DNA of 64,000 nucleotides from the NCBI RefSeq assembly GCF_011045035.1, contig NZ_JAALAA010000001.1, forward strand, positions 248,001 through 312,000, written 5' to 3'. Origin of the DNA: Nocardioides turkmenicus (GTDB taxonomy: Bacteria > Actinomycetota > Actinomycetes > Propionibacteriales > Nocardioidaceae). The notes under the pieces were generated by a model that saw only the letters and a list, made by a program, of their open reading frames with translations, was not told the origin of the DNA and made no database searches. The position numbers and the translations under genes are program-made. This document shows, one piece after another, positions 9,457 through 16,617 of this stretch. Numbering within the stretch: the stretch's first letter is position 1; each line of letters starts with the position of its first letter.

Positions 9457-9476
9457 TGGGGCCCGGTCTGATGAGG
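9447..9476 (+). repeat. 15-bp tandem duplication at hldE/GT9 junction
   Basis: Two adjacent copies, CCCGGTCTGATGGGG (9447-9461) and CCCGGTCTGATGAGG (9462-9476), differ at one base. Each contains TGATG. The first holds the hldE stop joined to one possible GT9 start; the second repeats that arrangement and supplies the alternative GT9 start at 9471. It looks like a local slippage duplication. Confidence 0.85.
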
Positions 9477-10421
9477 ACGGCGCTCGTCTATCGCGCACTC
9501 GGCCTCGGTGACCTGCTCACCGGGGTGCCCGCACTGCGCATGCTCCGCCGGGCGCTGCCGCGGCACCGCATCGTGCTGGCCGCGCCCGCGGCGCAGACCC
9601 GGCTGATCACGCTCGCCGCGATCGCCGACCAGGTGATCGCCACCGAGGAGCTGGATCCGGTCGCCTGGACGGGTCCTCCCCCGGATGTCGCCATCGACCT
9701 GCACGGCAACGGCCCCGCCTCCCGCGACCTGCTCCGGGTCCTCGGCCCCCGGCGGCTGATCGGCTTCGACGAGCCCGGTGGCCCCGCCTGGGATCCAGCC
9801 GAGCACGAGCGCCATCGCTGGTGCCGGCTGCTCGCCGAGACCCTCGGTGGCGACCCGGAGCCGGACGACGTCCGCATCCCGCCGCCCGATCCGGAGCCCC
9901 CACCCGTCCCGGACGCGATCCTCGTCCATCCGGGCGCCGCCTCCGGCAGCCGCCGCTGGCCGGCGGACCGCTTCGCCGCCGTCGCCACCCGGATGACGCT
10001 GACCGGCGCCCCCGTCCTGGTCACCGGCTCCCCCGCCGAGCGCGACCTCGCCGAGGACGTACGCTCCCGCGCCGGCCTCCCGCCCGAGGCGAACCTGGCT
10101 GGCGAGACCGACCTGATGGCGCTGGCCTCCCTGGTCAGCGCCGCCCGGCTGATCGTCTGCGGCGACACCGGCATCGCCCATCTCGCGTCCGCGCTGGGTA
10201 CGCCGTCGGTGGTCCTGCTCGGACCGACACCGCCCTCCACCTGGGGTCCGCCACCGGGACCGCACATCGCGCTCTGGCATGGCGACCGCCCCGGCGACCC
10301 GCACGCCTCCGTCCCGGACCCGGCGCTCCTGCGCCTGAGTGTCGACGAGGTCAGTGATGCGGCGCTTCGCCTGCTGTCGGCGCGGCATCGACCTCCTCGC
10401 GCCACCGCGCCGTCCGCTTGA
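9456..10421 (+). CDS. GT9 heptosyltransferase-like glycosyltransferase (second)
   Basis: A second GT9 enzyme of 316-321 residues. ATG 9456 overlaps the hldE stop (TGATG) and yields MGPGLMRTALVYRALGLGD; ATG 9471 gives the more usual MRTALVYRALGLGDLLTGVP start. Both starts exist because a 15-bp unit is duplicated here (see 9447-9476). Family signs are ILVHPGAASGSRRWPADRFA, VLVTGSPAERDLAEDV, and LIVCGDTGIAHLASALGTPS. Last gene of the operon; its last 71 nt overlap the 3' end of the convergent epimerase gene. Two GT9 enzymes beside ADP-heptose genes suggest two successive heptose additions, which is inference. Confidence 0.88.
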   Translation: MGPGLMRTALVYRALGLGDLLTGVPALRMLRRALPRHRIVLAAPAAQTRLITLAAIADQVIATEELDPVAWTGPPPDVAIDLHGNGPASRDLLRVLGPRRLIGFDEPGGPAWDPAEHERHRWCRLLAETLGGDPEPDDVRIPPPDPEPPPVPDAILVHPGAASGSRRWPADRFAAVATRMTLTGAPVLVTGSPAERDLAEDVRSRAGLPPEANLAGETDLMALASLVSAARLIVCGDTGIAHLASALGTPSVVLLGPTPPSTWGPPPGPHIALWHGDRPGDPHASVPDPALLRLSVDEVSDAALRLLSARHRPPRATAPSA

Positions 10422-11343
10422 GCCCCTCCTCCAGGGACATCTCCGGCTCCCAGCCGAGCAGCAGCCGGGCGCGGGTCAGGTCGGGGCGGCGTACGTGCGG
10501 GTCGTCGGCGGGCAGCGCGACATGATGGATGCTCGACTCGGAGCCGGTCAGCTCGATGACCAGGCGCGCCAGTTCGAGCATGGTGACCTCCTGGTCGTTG
10601 CCGATGTTGACCGGACCGGCCACGTCGGCGCAGGCGAGCCGTAGCAGGCCCTCGACCGTGTCCTCGACCCAGCACAGCGACCGAGTCTGCGAGCCGTCAC
10701 CGGCGACCGTCAGCGGGGCCCCGCTCAGGGCCTGGCCCAGGAAGGTGGGCACGACCCGGCCGTCGTCCAGGCTCATCCGCGGGCCGTAGGTGTTGAACAG
10801 GCGTGCCACCCCGACGTCGACGCCTCGTTCGCGGGCGTAGGCCATCGTGGTCGCCTCGGCGAACCGCTTGCCCTCGTCGTAGACGCTGCGTACGCCGATC
10901 GGGTTGACGTGGCCCCAGTACTCCTCGCGCTGCGGGTGCACCTCGGGCTCCCCGTAGACCTCGGAGGTGGAGGTGAGCACGAACCGGGCGTTGTGGCGGT
11001 CAGCCAGCTCGAGCGCGTTGACCGTACCCTCGCTCGCCACCCGGAGCGTCTCCAGAGGCAACCGCTGATAGTGCACCGGAGAGGCCGGGCAGGCCAGGTG
11101 CATCACCAGGTCGACCCCGCCGGGATCGGGGATCGCGTGGCTGGCGTCGGCGATCGTGATCGCGAAGCCCGGGCGGCCGAAGAGGTGCTCGATCTTGTCG
11201 GCCGAGCCGGTGAGCAGGTTGTCGACGATCCAGACCTCGGCCCCGGCGTCGAGGAGGCGTTCGCTCAGCCAGGAGCCGACGAACCCGGCCCCGCCGGTGA
11301 CCACCACCCGCGCACCACGCAATGACTCTTCCCAGTCGTTCAT
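10351..11343 (-). CDS. NAD-dependent epimerase/dehydratase, UDP-glucuronate decarboxylase-like
   Basis: A 330-residue extended short-chain dehydrogenase. The Rossmann motif VVVTGGAGFVGSWL is near the N-terminus, catalytic Tyr and Lys are in SVYDEGKRFAEA, and HLACPASPVHYQRLPLETL, RLFNTYGPRMSLDDGRVVP and GSQTRSLCWVEDTVEGL closely follow UDP-xylose synthases (UDP-glucuronate to UDP-xylose). A dTDP-glucose dehydratase is less likely. The start ATG at 11343 overlaps the stop of the upstream dehydrogenase by 4 nt, so the two form an operon. It converges on the heptose operon and may supply a pentose donor for the same glycan. Confidence 0.85.
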   Translation of the reverse strand: MNDWEESLRGARVVVTGGAGFVGSWLSERLLDAGAEVWIVDNLLTGSADKIEHLFGRPGFAITIADASHAIPDPGGVDLVMHLACPASPVHYQRLPLETLRVASEGTVNALELADRHNARFVLTSTSEVYGEPEVHPQREEYWGHVNPIGVRSVYDEGKRFAEATTMAYARERGVDVGVARLFNTYGPRMSLDDGRVVPTFLGQALSGAPLTVAGDGSQTRSLCWVEDTVEGLLRLACADVAGPVNIGNDQEVTMLELARLVIELTGSESSIHHVALPADDPHVRRPDLTRARLLLGWEPEMSLEEGLKRTARWREEVDAAPTAGEAPHH

Positions 11344-12110
11344 CGCGGATAGCCCTCGTTGCGCAGCATCACGACGGCGCTCTGCAGGCACGCCCCCTCG
11401 GGAAGCGTGACCGCGAACCGGATCAGCTCCGCCACGATCGTCGGGTCCATCATCCGCTCCGGCGGCAGCCCCCACTGGTCCATCATCGGCGTGGCCATCG
11501 CCGCGGGGTTGATCGCGCTGACCCGCACCGGCCACTCCCGCTCGCGCGCCTCGGTCTGCATCACCTCGGTGAGCTTGAGCAGCGCCGCCTTGGAGGAGTT
11601 GTACGCAGCGGCACCCGCCCCCACCGTCAAGGCGCTGATCGAAGCGATGCTGACGATGTCGGCCACGGGCTGGGTCGGGCCGTCCTCGAGCGCCAGCCGG
11701 TGACGTACGAAAGCACGGGAGAGCCGCATCGGGCCGTCGACGTTGACCCCGAAGACGTCGTGCCACTGGTCGTCCTCGATGTCGACGAGGTCCGAGCCGC
11801 GGTCGGTGCCGGCGTTGTTGACCAGGAGGTCGAACCGGGCCCCGAACCGCTCCGAGAGGTCCGCGACCGTCTCGTCGGCGGCAGTGGGTGAGGTGACGTC
11901 CAGGTCGACGGCCTCCGTCTCACCCCGCCGCGGCTCCCCACGGATCATCTCGACGGTCTCCTTCGCGGCTGCCGGATCCCTGTCGCTGACGACGACGTAC
12001 GCTCCGGAGACGCTGAGCACCTTGCTCGTCGCTCTTCCCAGTCCGCTTCCGGCGCCGGTCACCAGCGCCACCCTGCCGTCGAGACCGTTCGTTCCGAACG
12101 ATGCGTTCAT
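11340..12110 (-). CDS. Short-chain dehydrogenase/reductase
   Basis: A classical SDR of 256 residues starting at ATG 12110 (MNASFGTNGLDGRVALVTG). Motifs: cofactor site VTGAGSGLGRA, LLVNNAGTDRGSD, catalytic Ser in IVSIASISAL, and YNSSK with catalytic Tyr/Lys. The aspartate in VVVSDRD after beta 2 favours NAD(H). The substrate cannot be read from sequence. First gene of the two-gene minus-strand operon with the UDP-glucuronate-decarboxylase-like gene (ATGA overlap), so a sugar or glycan intermediate is a reasonable guess. Confidence 0.88.
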   Translation of the reverse strand: MNASFGTNGLDGRVALVTGAGSGLGRATSKVLSVSGAYVVVSDRDPAAAKETVEMIRGEPRRGETEAVDLDVTSPTAADETVADLSERFGARFDLLVNNAGTDRGSDLVDIEDDQWHDVFGVNVDGPMRLSRAFVRHRLALEDGPTQPVADIVSIASISALTVGAGAAAYNSSKAALLKLTEVMQTEAREREWPVRVSAINPAAMATPMMDQWGLPPERMMDPTIVAELIRFAVTLPEGACLQSAVVMLRNEGYPR

Positions 12111-12291
12111 GGTGCTCCTCTCAGAGGCGGTCTGTCCGTTCAACGGCATCGGTACCCGCCACCACCCGCCACAGTCCGGTCGGCCGACTTCCCACCCGTA
12201 GGGGTGGTTGTGCCGTCCGAGACCCACACCCACGAGGGTGAACTTCACGGCGAAGCCGTTGGGAACCGCTTCTCCCGGGCACTACCTACAC

Positions 12292-13086
12292 ATGACGACG
12301 ACAACTTTCGAGACAGACCTTCCCCGAGCCGAGCGCCAGCGTCTGACCTCTGAGCTGTTGGCCGACGCACACAACGCCGAAGGTGAGGAGCAGGACCGGC
12401 TCATCGAAGAGGTGATCCTGCTCAACGCAGCGGTCGCCCGTTCGATCGCTCACCGCTACACCGGCCGAGGCATCCCCCGTGCCGACCTCGAGCAGGTGGC
12501 GTACATCGCCCTGGTCCGAGCCGCGAAGAGTTTCCACCCCGACCGTGCCGACGACTTCCTCACCTATGCGGTACCCACCATCCGGGGTGAGGTGAAGCGC
12601 TGGTTCCGTGACCACGGCTGGACCGTGCGTCCCCCGCGTCCCATCCAGGAGCTGCAGAGCACGCTGCTGCGGATCGGCTCCGAGCGAGGCAATCTCCCCA
12701 CCTCGAAGCTGGCCGAGATCGCCGACGTCCCCGAGCAGAAGGTACGCGAGGCCCTCGATGCCCGCGGCTGCTTCACCCCCTCCTCGCTGGACGCCCCGCT
12801 GCGCCCCAACGACTCCCAGTCCTCCGGCGAGGCGACCATCGGCGACATGCTTCCCGGCATCGACGGCGGGCTCGCCGACTGCGAGACCCGTCTCGCGCTG
12901 GAGCAGGCCATCCACTCGCTGTGCCCGCGCGACCAGCTCGTGGTGAAGCTCCGCTTCCTCGAGGACCGCAGCCAGGCGGAGATCGGCGAGGCCATCGGGG
13001 TCACCCAGACCCAGGTCTCCCGCATTCTGACCAGGATCATCGACGAGCTCCGTGCTCAGCTCGACGACGTGGGAATCGCCGCATGA
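12292..13086 (+). CDS. SigB/SigF-family RNA polymerase sigma factor
   Basis: A 264-residue sigma-70 factor of the SigB/SigF/SigG type used for general stress or development in actinobacteria. Region 2 is visible as LNAAVARSIAHRYTGRGIPR and DLEQVAYIALVRAAKSF, with FLTYAVPTIRGEVKRWFRDH. Region 3 runs from about residue 110 (RPPRPIQELQSTLL) and region 4 has LVVKLRFLEDRSQAEIGEAI with a helix-turn-helix to the end. No anti-sigma factor or antagonist gene is next to it, which is unusual for the family; the next two genes encode small membrane-like proteins on the same strand. A second, shorter relative lies at 15894. Confidence 0.92.
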   Translation: MTTTTFETDLPRAERQRLTSELLADAHNAEGEEQDRLIEEVILLNAAVARSIAHRYTGRGIPRADLEQVAYIALVRAAKSFHPDRADDFLTYAVPTIRGEVKRWFRDHGWTVRPPRPIQELQSTLLRIGSERGNLPTSKLAEIADVPEQKVREALDARGCFTPSSLDAPLRPNDSQSSGEATIGDMLPGIDGGLADCETRLALEQAIHSLCPRDQLVVKLRFLEDRSQAEIGEAIGVTQTQVSRILTRIIDELRAQLDDVGIAA

Positions 13087-13144
13087 CCCGCACCCGCCAC
13101 GGGTACGGGACCCGAAAGCCGACCCCGACACAAGGAGATCTGGC

Positions 13145-13396
13145 ATGACGTACTCAACGATCACCGGCGAGCGTGACGACACCGCCCAGCGTTCGCTGTG
13201 GAATGGCACCCCCAAGACCAAGTGGCAGGAGTCGTCGTGGGGCAAGCGGATCGCGGCCGTCGCCGCCTTCCTCCTCCCCGTCGCCATGACCGTCGCCACC
13301 ACCGTCATCCGCAAGAAGGGCACCGACGCCCTGCTGCGGAAGTTCAAATCCGGTGGGAAGAAGGCGCGCTGGAAGAAGGTAGGTGGCAAGAAGTGA
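13145..13396 (+). CDS. Small basic membrane protein, hypothetical
   Basis: An 83-residue protein with a strong ribosome site (AAGGAG, 8 nt before ATG 13145). One probable membrane helix (IAAVAAFLLPVAMTVATTVI, about residues 36-55) is followed by a strongly basic tail rich in Lys, Arg and Gly (residues 56-83). No family recognised. It lies 58 bp after the sigma factor and overlaps the next gene by 4 nt (GTGA), so the pair is co-transcribed. A GGGTAC box at 13101 could give the pair its own stress promoter. The basic tail could contact the membrane surface or nucleic acid; this is speculation. Confidence 0.75.
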   Translation: MTYSTITGERDDTAQRSLWNGTPKTKWQESSWGKRIAAVAAFLLPVAMTVATTVIRKKGTDALLRKFKSGGKKARWKKVGGKK

Positions 13397-13647
13397 GGAC
13401 GAAACGAAGCCTCTTCACCTTCGCGCTGGGCGGCCTGGCCGGCTACATCGTCGGCCGCTACCCCGCCGCAACCTACGAGACCCTCCGCGACAGCGCCAGC
13501 GTGACCGTCGGCATGGCGCGTGACCGGATGAGCACGATGACACTCCCGTTCGGCCATGCCGGGGACCACCGCGCTCGCACCACGCCGTCGATGGGTGAGG
13601 ATCTCGAGCGCACCTCGACGGCTTACGTGTCGCGGCCGCATCCGTAG
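13393..13647 (+). CDS. Small membrane-anchored protein, hypothetical
   Basis: An 84-residue protein starting at GTG 13393, overlapping the preceding stop by 4 nt. The N-terminal segment LFTFALGGLAGYIVGRYPAA is one likely membrane helix; the rest is hydrophilic with no recognised domain and ends in TAYVSRPHP. It resembles small YtxH-like membrane proteins of actinobacteria only in layout. Expected to work with the preceding basic membrane protein. Confidence 0.7.
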   Translation: MRTKRSLFTFALGGLAGYIVGRYPAATYETLRDSASVTVGMARDRMSTMTLPFGHAGDHRARTTPSMGEDLERTSTAYVSRPHP

Positions 13648-13671
13648 GCCTCGTCTCGTTGTTCGTCGTTC

Positions 13672-13703
13672 GGCGGCTGCCAGCTCTTGGGCTGGCGGCC
13701 GCC
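13672..13703. terminator. Hairpin between convergent genes
   Basis: Arms GGCGGCTGCCAGC (13672-13684) and GCTGGCGGCCGCC (13691-13703) pair over 13 bp with one G-U pair around the loop TCTTGG. It lies just after the small protein gene ending at 13647. There is no T run, so it would be a non-canonical terminator. Confidence 0.5.
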
Positions 13704-13800
13704 GACCCGTTACGGAGGGTGTTCTCGGCGGACGCAGTTTGGCGCGAGATTCGCGTTTGGCACGGGCTTGGGACCCGCCGGAATGGTTCTCGCCACCGCT

Positions 13801-13902
13801 GAGAACACTTCCCCACCCGCGGAGTAGTTCCCCACGCTCCGGAGCAGGGGAAACCGACCCCAATGTGGGGAACACTCCGCGCCAGTGGGGAAGGCAGTGC
13901 TC
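13801..13902. repeat. Large imperfect inverted repeat with TTCCCCAC / GTGGGGAA boxes
   Basis: The left part holds TTCCCCAC at 13809-13816 and 13828-13835. The right part holds the complement GTGGGGAA at 13865-13872 and 13885-13892. Spacing is 19 and 20 bp, and the sequence between the boxes (GCGGAGT) is also mirrored, giving arms of about 35 bp. The centre holds the perfect palindrome GCTCCGGAGC (13836-13845). It abuts the 3' end of the DUF222-HNH gene. Function unknown: a cruciform, operator array or mobile-element end are options. Confidence 0.7.
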
Positions 13903-15163
13903 AGGTACGCCGGGTGAACCGGATCCGACCGTCCGACAGGCGCTCATAGCCATAGTTGGGGTCGTGGATCCGGCGATGGTCACGTGAGCAGAGCAGGACC
14001 ATGTTGGCGAGGTCGGTTCGCCCGCCTTCGGACCACGGTTTCAGGTGATGGGCTTCGGTCCATGCGGCTGGTGCGTCGCAGTCCTCGGCTTGGCAGCACT
14101 TGTCGCGTAGCCGGAGTGCCCGGTGTTGGATCGGATGCGCCAACCGGGCCGTGCGACCGAAGTCGAGGATCTCCGAGTCGGTGCCCAGCACCACCGGAAC
14201 GAGGTCGGCGTCGCACGCCATCCGACGGGCCTCGGCTGCGGTGATCTTCTCACCATCGAACCCCAGTGCGGCGGTGCCGAGGTCGGCACGCAGCTGGTCC
14301 AGGGTCATGGTGATGAACACCGTCGTGCCATGCCCGCCGTGACGGGGCAGGTTCTCCATGTCGTAGGTCTCGATCACCCGGCCGAACGCCTGCCCCAGGA
14401 GCCGGTCATACGGCGCCTTCGCGCCCTCGTCCTCGGCCGAGAGCTTCCGGGGCTGGGCCAGCGAGTCGAGGATGGTGCGGAGCCGGACCCCGATGGCGCG
14501 GGAGACCCTTGCGTGGATGTCGATGGTGCCGTCGCCGTTGTCCCGCGATTGGAAGAACGTGCGCCGCTGCGCCCGCTCTTCCTCCCGCAGCAACGCCTTC
14601 GCCTCGGCCTGCTCGAACCGCTCGGGGTCGATCTCAGCCAGGATCCGCTTCCCGACGATCCTCAACTCGTTCGCCGTCAACCGGGTGGCGTAGTCCACCA
14701 GCAGCTTCTCGGCCAGGACCAGGTCTTCGCGACTGGCGGCCGGGTCGGCCTCGATCGCATCGAGCGCCTTGATGATCACCCGCGCCTTGTCCTGCGAGAC
14801 CTCGCCCTCGGCCATGCCAGCAGCGACGAGGTCGTACTTCTCGCCCCCGGCTGCCAGCCTGACCTGGGCACGCGCGACCGCCTTGTCGACCAGCAACTCG
14901 GTCCGCATCCACGCGGAGGCGTCCTTCGCGCCGGTCTCCTCGGCGATATCACCCGCAACAGCGAGCACCCGGAGCTTCAACGCCGCCTGCTGGGCCTGCA
15001 GCTTCTCGAGCCGCTCGAGGAGGTCCTTCTTCTGCCCGGTCCGCCAGTAGGCCGGATCACTCGACAGCAGGTCCTGGACCGAGGACTCGATAGCGGTCAG
15101 GGCAGCGTCGACGAGGTCGCCGGGGTTGGTGCCCCAGTGGTCGATCCCGCTCCCGAGACTCAT
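13901..15163 (-). CDS. DUF222/HNH endonuclease family protein (13E12-type)
   Basis: A 420-residue protein of the actinobacterial 13E12 repeat family: an N-terminal helical DUF222 domain (about 30-310) and a C-terminal HNH nuclease domain (about 355-410). HNH signs are CCQAEDCDAPAAWTEAHHL, KPWSEGGRTDLANMVLLC and SRDHRRIHD, with cysteines for a structural zinc and His-Asn-His for metal catalysis. Members are often present in many near-identical copies per genome and are thought to be selfish or homing-type elements; a biological role is not established. It interrupts the spacing between two SigB-like sigma genes and has an inverted repeat at its 3' edge. Confidence 0.9.
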   Translation of the reverse strand: MSLGSGIDHWGTNPGDLVDAALTAIESSVQDLLSSDPAYWRTGQKKDLLERLEKLQAQQAALKLRVLAVAGDIAEETGAKDASAWMRTELLVDKAVARAQVRLAAGGEKYDLVAAGMAEGEVSQDKARVIIKALDAIEADPAASREDLVLAEKLLVDYATRLTANELRIVGKRILAEIDPERFEQAEAKALLREEERAQRRTFFQSRDNGDGTIDIHARVSRAIGVRLRTILDSLAQPRKLSAEDEGAKAPYDRLLGQAFGRVIETYDMENLPRHGGHGTTVFITMTLDQLRADLGTAALGFDGEKITAAEARRMACDADLVPVVLGTDSEILDFGRTARLAHPIQHRALRLRDKCCQAEDCDAPAAWTEAHHLKPWSEGGRTDLANMVLLCSRDHRRIHDPNYGYERLSDGRIRFTRRT

Positions 15164-15374
15164 CGCTTTTCCGCCTTCAAGGGGTGTGCTGTGATGAGTC
15201 CGATTCTACTCCGGAACCACCCCTTCGGGAACCTATTTTCCCAGGTCAACCCCCACTTTCGCGGCCAGCGAAACAACTTCATCTGCTGCGCCACACCCGG
15301 GCCGCCGCCCCGATAGGCAGCCAAGTTTTCCCTCAGAGAAAGGGTCGGCGGCGCCCACAGCCCCACGTACAAAC

Positions 15375-15701
15375 CTACCGACCGACAGCCTTCTCCAGCT
15401 CAGCCTTGCTCATCTTCGAACGCCCCTTGACGTTCTTGTCCTTGGCCTCTTCGTACAACTGAGCCTTGGTCCGCCCACCAGCCCCCCGGTGACTACGCAA
15501 GCCTCCACGACGCCCCGAGGAGATGTCCTGGGTCGACGTACGGCTGCTCTCGCGGGACTCGCCCTCACGGGCACGCTCCTTGTTCACCGTGCGAGCCGCG
15601 ATCTCCTCAGCGGTGTCCTCGCTCTCGCCGCGGTCGAGCAGACCCTTCTTGATGTGCTCGTACTGTCGTTCTCGCTTCTTGCTCCAGGCACGCTGCGGCA
15701 T
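15375..15701 (-). CDS. Small charged protein with Rho-N-like C-terminus (DUF7218-like)
   Basis: A 108-residue hydrophilic protein with a very strong ribosome site (AAGGAGGAG) before ATG 15701. The first part (RAWSKKRERQYEHIKKGLLD with EDTAEEIAARTVNKERAR) resembles proteins annotated as plasmid stabilisation or DUF7218. The last 35 residues (GGRTKAQLYEEAKDKNVKGR, SKMSKAELEKAV) resemble the Rho-N/SAP-like helix-extended-helix fold. No plasmid function is implied. Its start lies 1 nt after the stop of the 53-residue membrane protein, so the two form an operon. Role unknown; such proteins often sit in stress regulons. Confidence 0.78.
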   Translation of the reverse strand: MPQRAWSKKRERQYEHIKKGLLDRGESEDTAEEIAARTVNKERAREGESRESSRTSTQDISSGRRGGLRSHRGAGGRTKAQLYEEAKDKNVKGRSKMSKAELEKAVGR

Positions 15702-15702
15702 C

Positions 15703-15864
15703 TCAACTCCTCCTTCTCGGCCATCGCGACCTTCTGGGCTGATCGAAGCGCTCCGCGTCATCGGCGACGCGCTTGTTCCGGCGGGCGTCGTAGAGCCAGG
15801 CCGCGATGCCGACCAGGACGACGATCACCCCGATCACGGTGAAGATGACGGCTGGAGTACTCAT
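15703..15864 (-). CDS. Short single-pass membrane protein, hypothetical
   Basis: A 53-residue open frame from ATG 15864 beginning MSTPAVIFTVIGVIVVLVGI, one clear membrane helix, followed by a basic hydrophilic tail (LYDARRNKRVADDAERF). The stop (15703-15705) is separated from the next ATG by a single base, which supports a real coupled gene. A GGGTAC box on the minus strand (15874-15879) lies just upstream. No family recognised. Confidence 0.65.
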   Translation of the reverse strand: MSTPAVIFTVIGVIVVLVGIAAWLYDARRNKRVADDAERFDQPRRSRWPRRRS

Positions 15865-15893
15865 GGTCGACCGGTACCCACGACGGTCGCCCG

Positions 15894-16427
15894 CTACGCG
15901 GCGACGGCGACTCGCATCCGACGGAGGATCCGCGCGAGCGTACGCGAGACCTGCGCCTGCGTGGCGCCGATCCTCTCGCCGATCTCGCTCTGGGTGAGAC
16001 CTTCGGCGTAGCGCAGCCGCAGCACCAGGAGCTCGGTCTCGTCGAGCTCCTGCAGGGCTGCCCCCACCATCACCCGAGCCTCGGCATCATCGAAGCCGGG
16101 GTCGAGCTCACCGACCTGCTCCACGAGCGACCCGTCCTCGTCGTTCTCCACCAGCTGAGGACGTACGCAGCGGGAGAGGTCGCGGAAGCAGCGGCGCACC
16201 TCGCCCTTGGCCATCGGGACGGCATAGCTCAGGAACGCACCTTGCGTGGGGTCGTAGCGGCGCGCAGCCTTCACCAGACCCATCCGCGCGGCCTGGCGGA
16301 GATCATCGACCTCGATGCCACGACCCGAGTAGCGGGCAGCCAGGGAGCGCGCCACCGGGAGGTGGCGTACGACCAGATCCTCCCGCTGACGGGGAGCCAG
16401 AAGCGGTGCGTCCTGTGTGCTGTGCAT
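15894..16427 (-). CDS. Short SigB/SigF-like sigma factor lacking region 3
   Basis: A 177-residue sigma-70 family protein related to the one at 12292. Region 2 is clear (LARYSGRGIEVDDLRQAARM, FLSYAVPMAKGEVRRCFRDL) and region 4 is clear (LLVLRLRYAEGLTQSEIGER, with AQVSRTLARILRRMRV). Only about 35 residues join them, so region 3 is missing or reduced. ECF sigma factors also lack region 3, but the wording here is SigB/SigF-like. ATG 16427 is chosen because upstream codons are not conserved. Whether it directs transcription or acts as a competitor of the full-length sigma cannot be told. An inverted repeat lies 56-101 bp upstream of the start. Confidence 0.86.
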   Translation of the reverse strand: MHSTQDAPLLAPRQREDLVVRHLPVARSLAARYSGRGIEVDDLRQAARMGLVKAARRYDPTQGAFLSYAVPMAKGEVRRCFRDLSRCVRPQLVENDEDGSLVEQVGELDPGFDDAEARVMVGAALQELDETELLVLRLRYAEGLTQSEIGERIGATQAQVSRTLARILRRMRVAVAA

Positions 16428-16482
16428 GCCTCGAGTCTGTCGCGCAAACCGGCCCGAATGACAGGATCGAGGGGAGAAATGG

Positions 16483-16528
16483 CCCCCAGGGGTGAGCTCA
16501 ACCCCCACAGCACACTCACCCCTGAGGG
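16483..16528. promoter_or_regulatory. Inverted repeat, possible operator
   Basis: Arms CCCCCAGGGGTGAG (16483-16496) and CTCACCCCTGAGGG (16515-16528) are inverted copies with one mismatch, separated by 18 bp. They sit upstream of the short sigma factor gene (start 16427), where a repressor or activator dimer pair could bind. No regulator can be assigned. Confidence 0.45.
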
Positions 16529-16534
16529 TTAGAA

Positions 16535-16565
16535 CCGCGGTCCCGGTCCGTTACCGGGACCGCGG
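16535..16565 (-). terminator. Strong hairpin downstream of LuxR-type gene
   Basis: Perfect 13-bp arms CCGCGGTCCCGGT (16535-16547) and ACCGGGACCGCGG (16553-16565) around the loop CCGTT. It lies 52 bp beyond the stop of the LuxR-type gene on the minus strand and separates it from the sigma factor gene. Only a short TTCT follows on the minus strand. Confidence 0.6.
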
Positions 16566-16617
16566 CACCGACAGCACAGTCGTGGTGTCACTCCCCGATC
16601 CCGAAGGTAGGGGGAAG

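Noticed and set aside
10351..11343. HldD (ADP-heptose 6-epimerase)
   Set aside because: It is an extended SDR near the heptose genes, but HLACPASPVHY and the SVYDEGKRFAE site follow UDP-glucuronate decarboxylases.
15375..15701. Plasmid stabilisation or toxin-antitoxin gene
   Set aside because: The name is attached to similar proteins, but the sequence shows only a charged helical region and a Rho-N-like end. There is no toxin partner or plasmid gene nearby.
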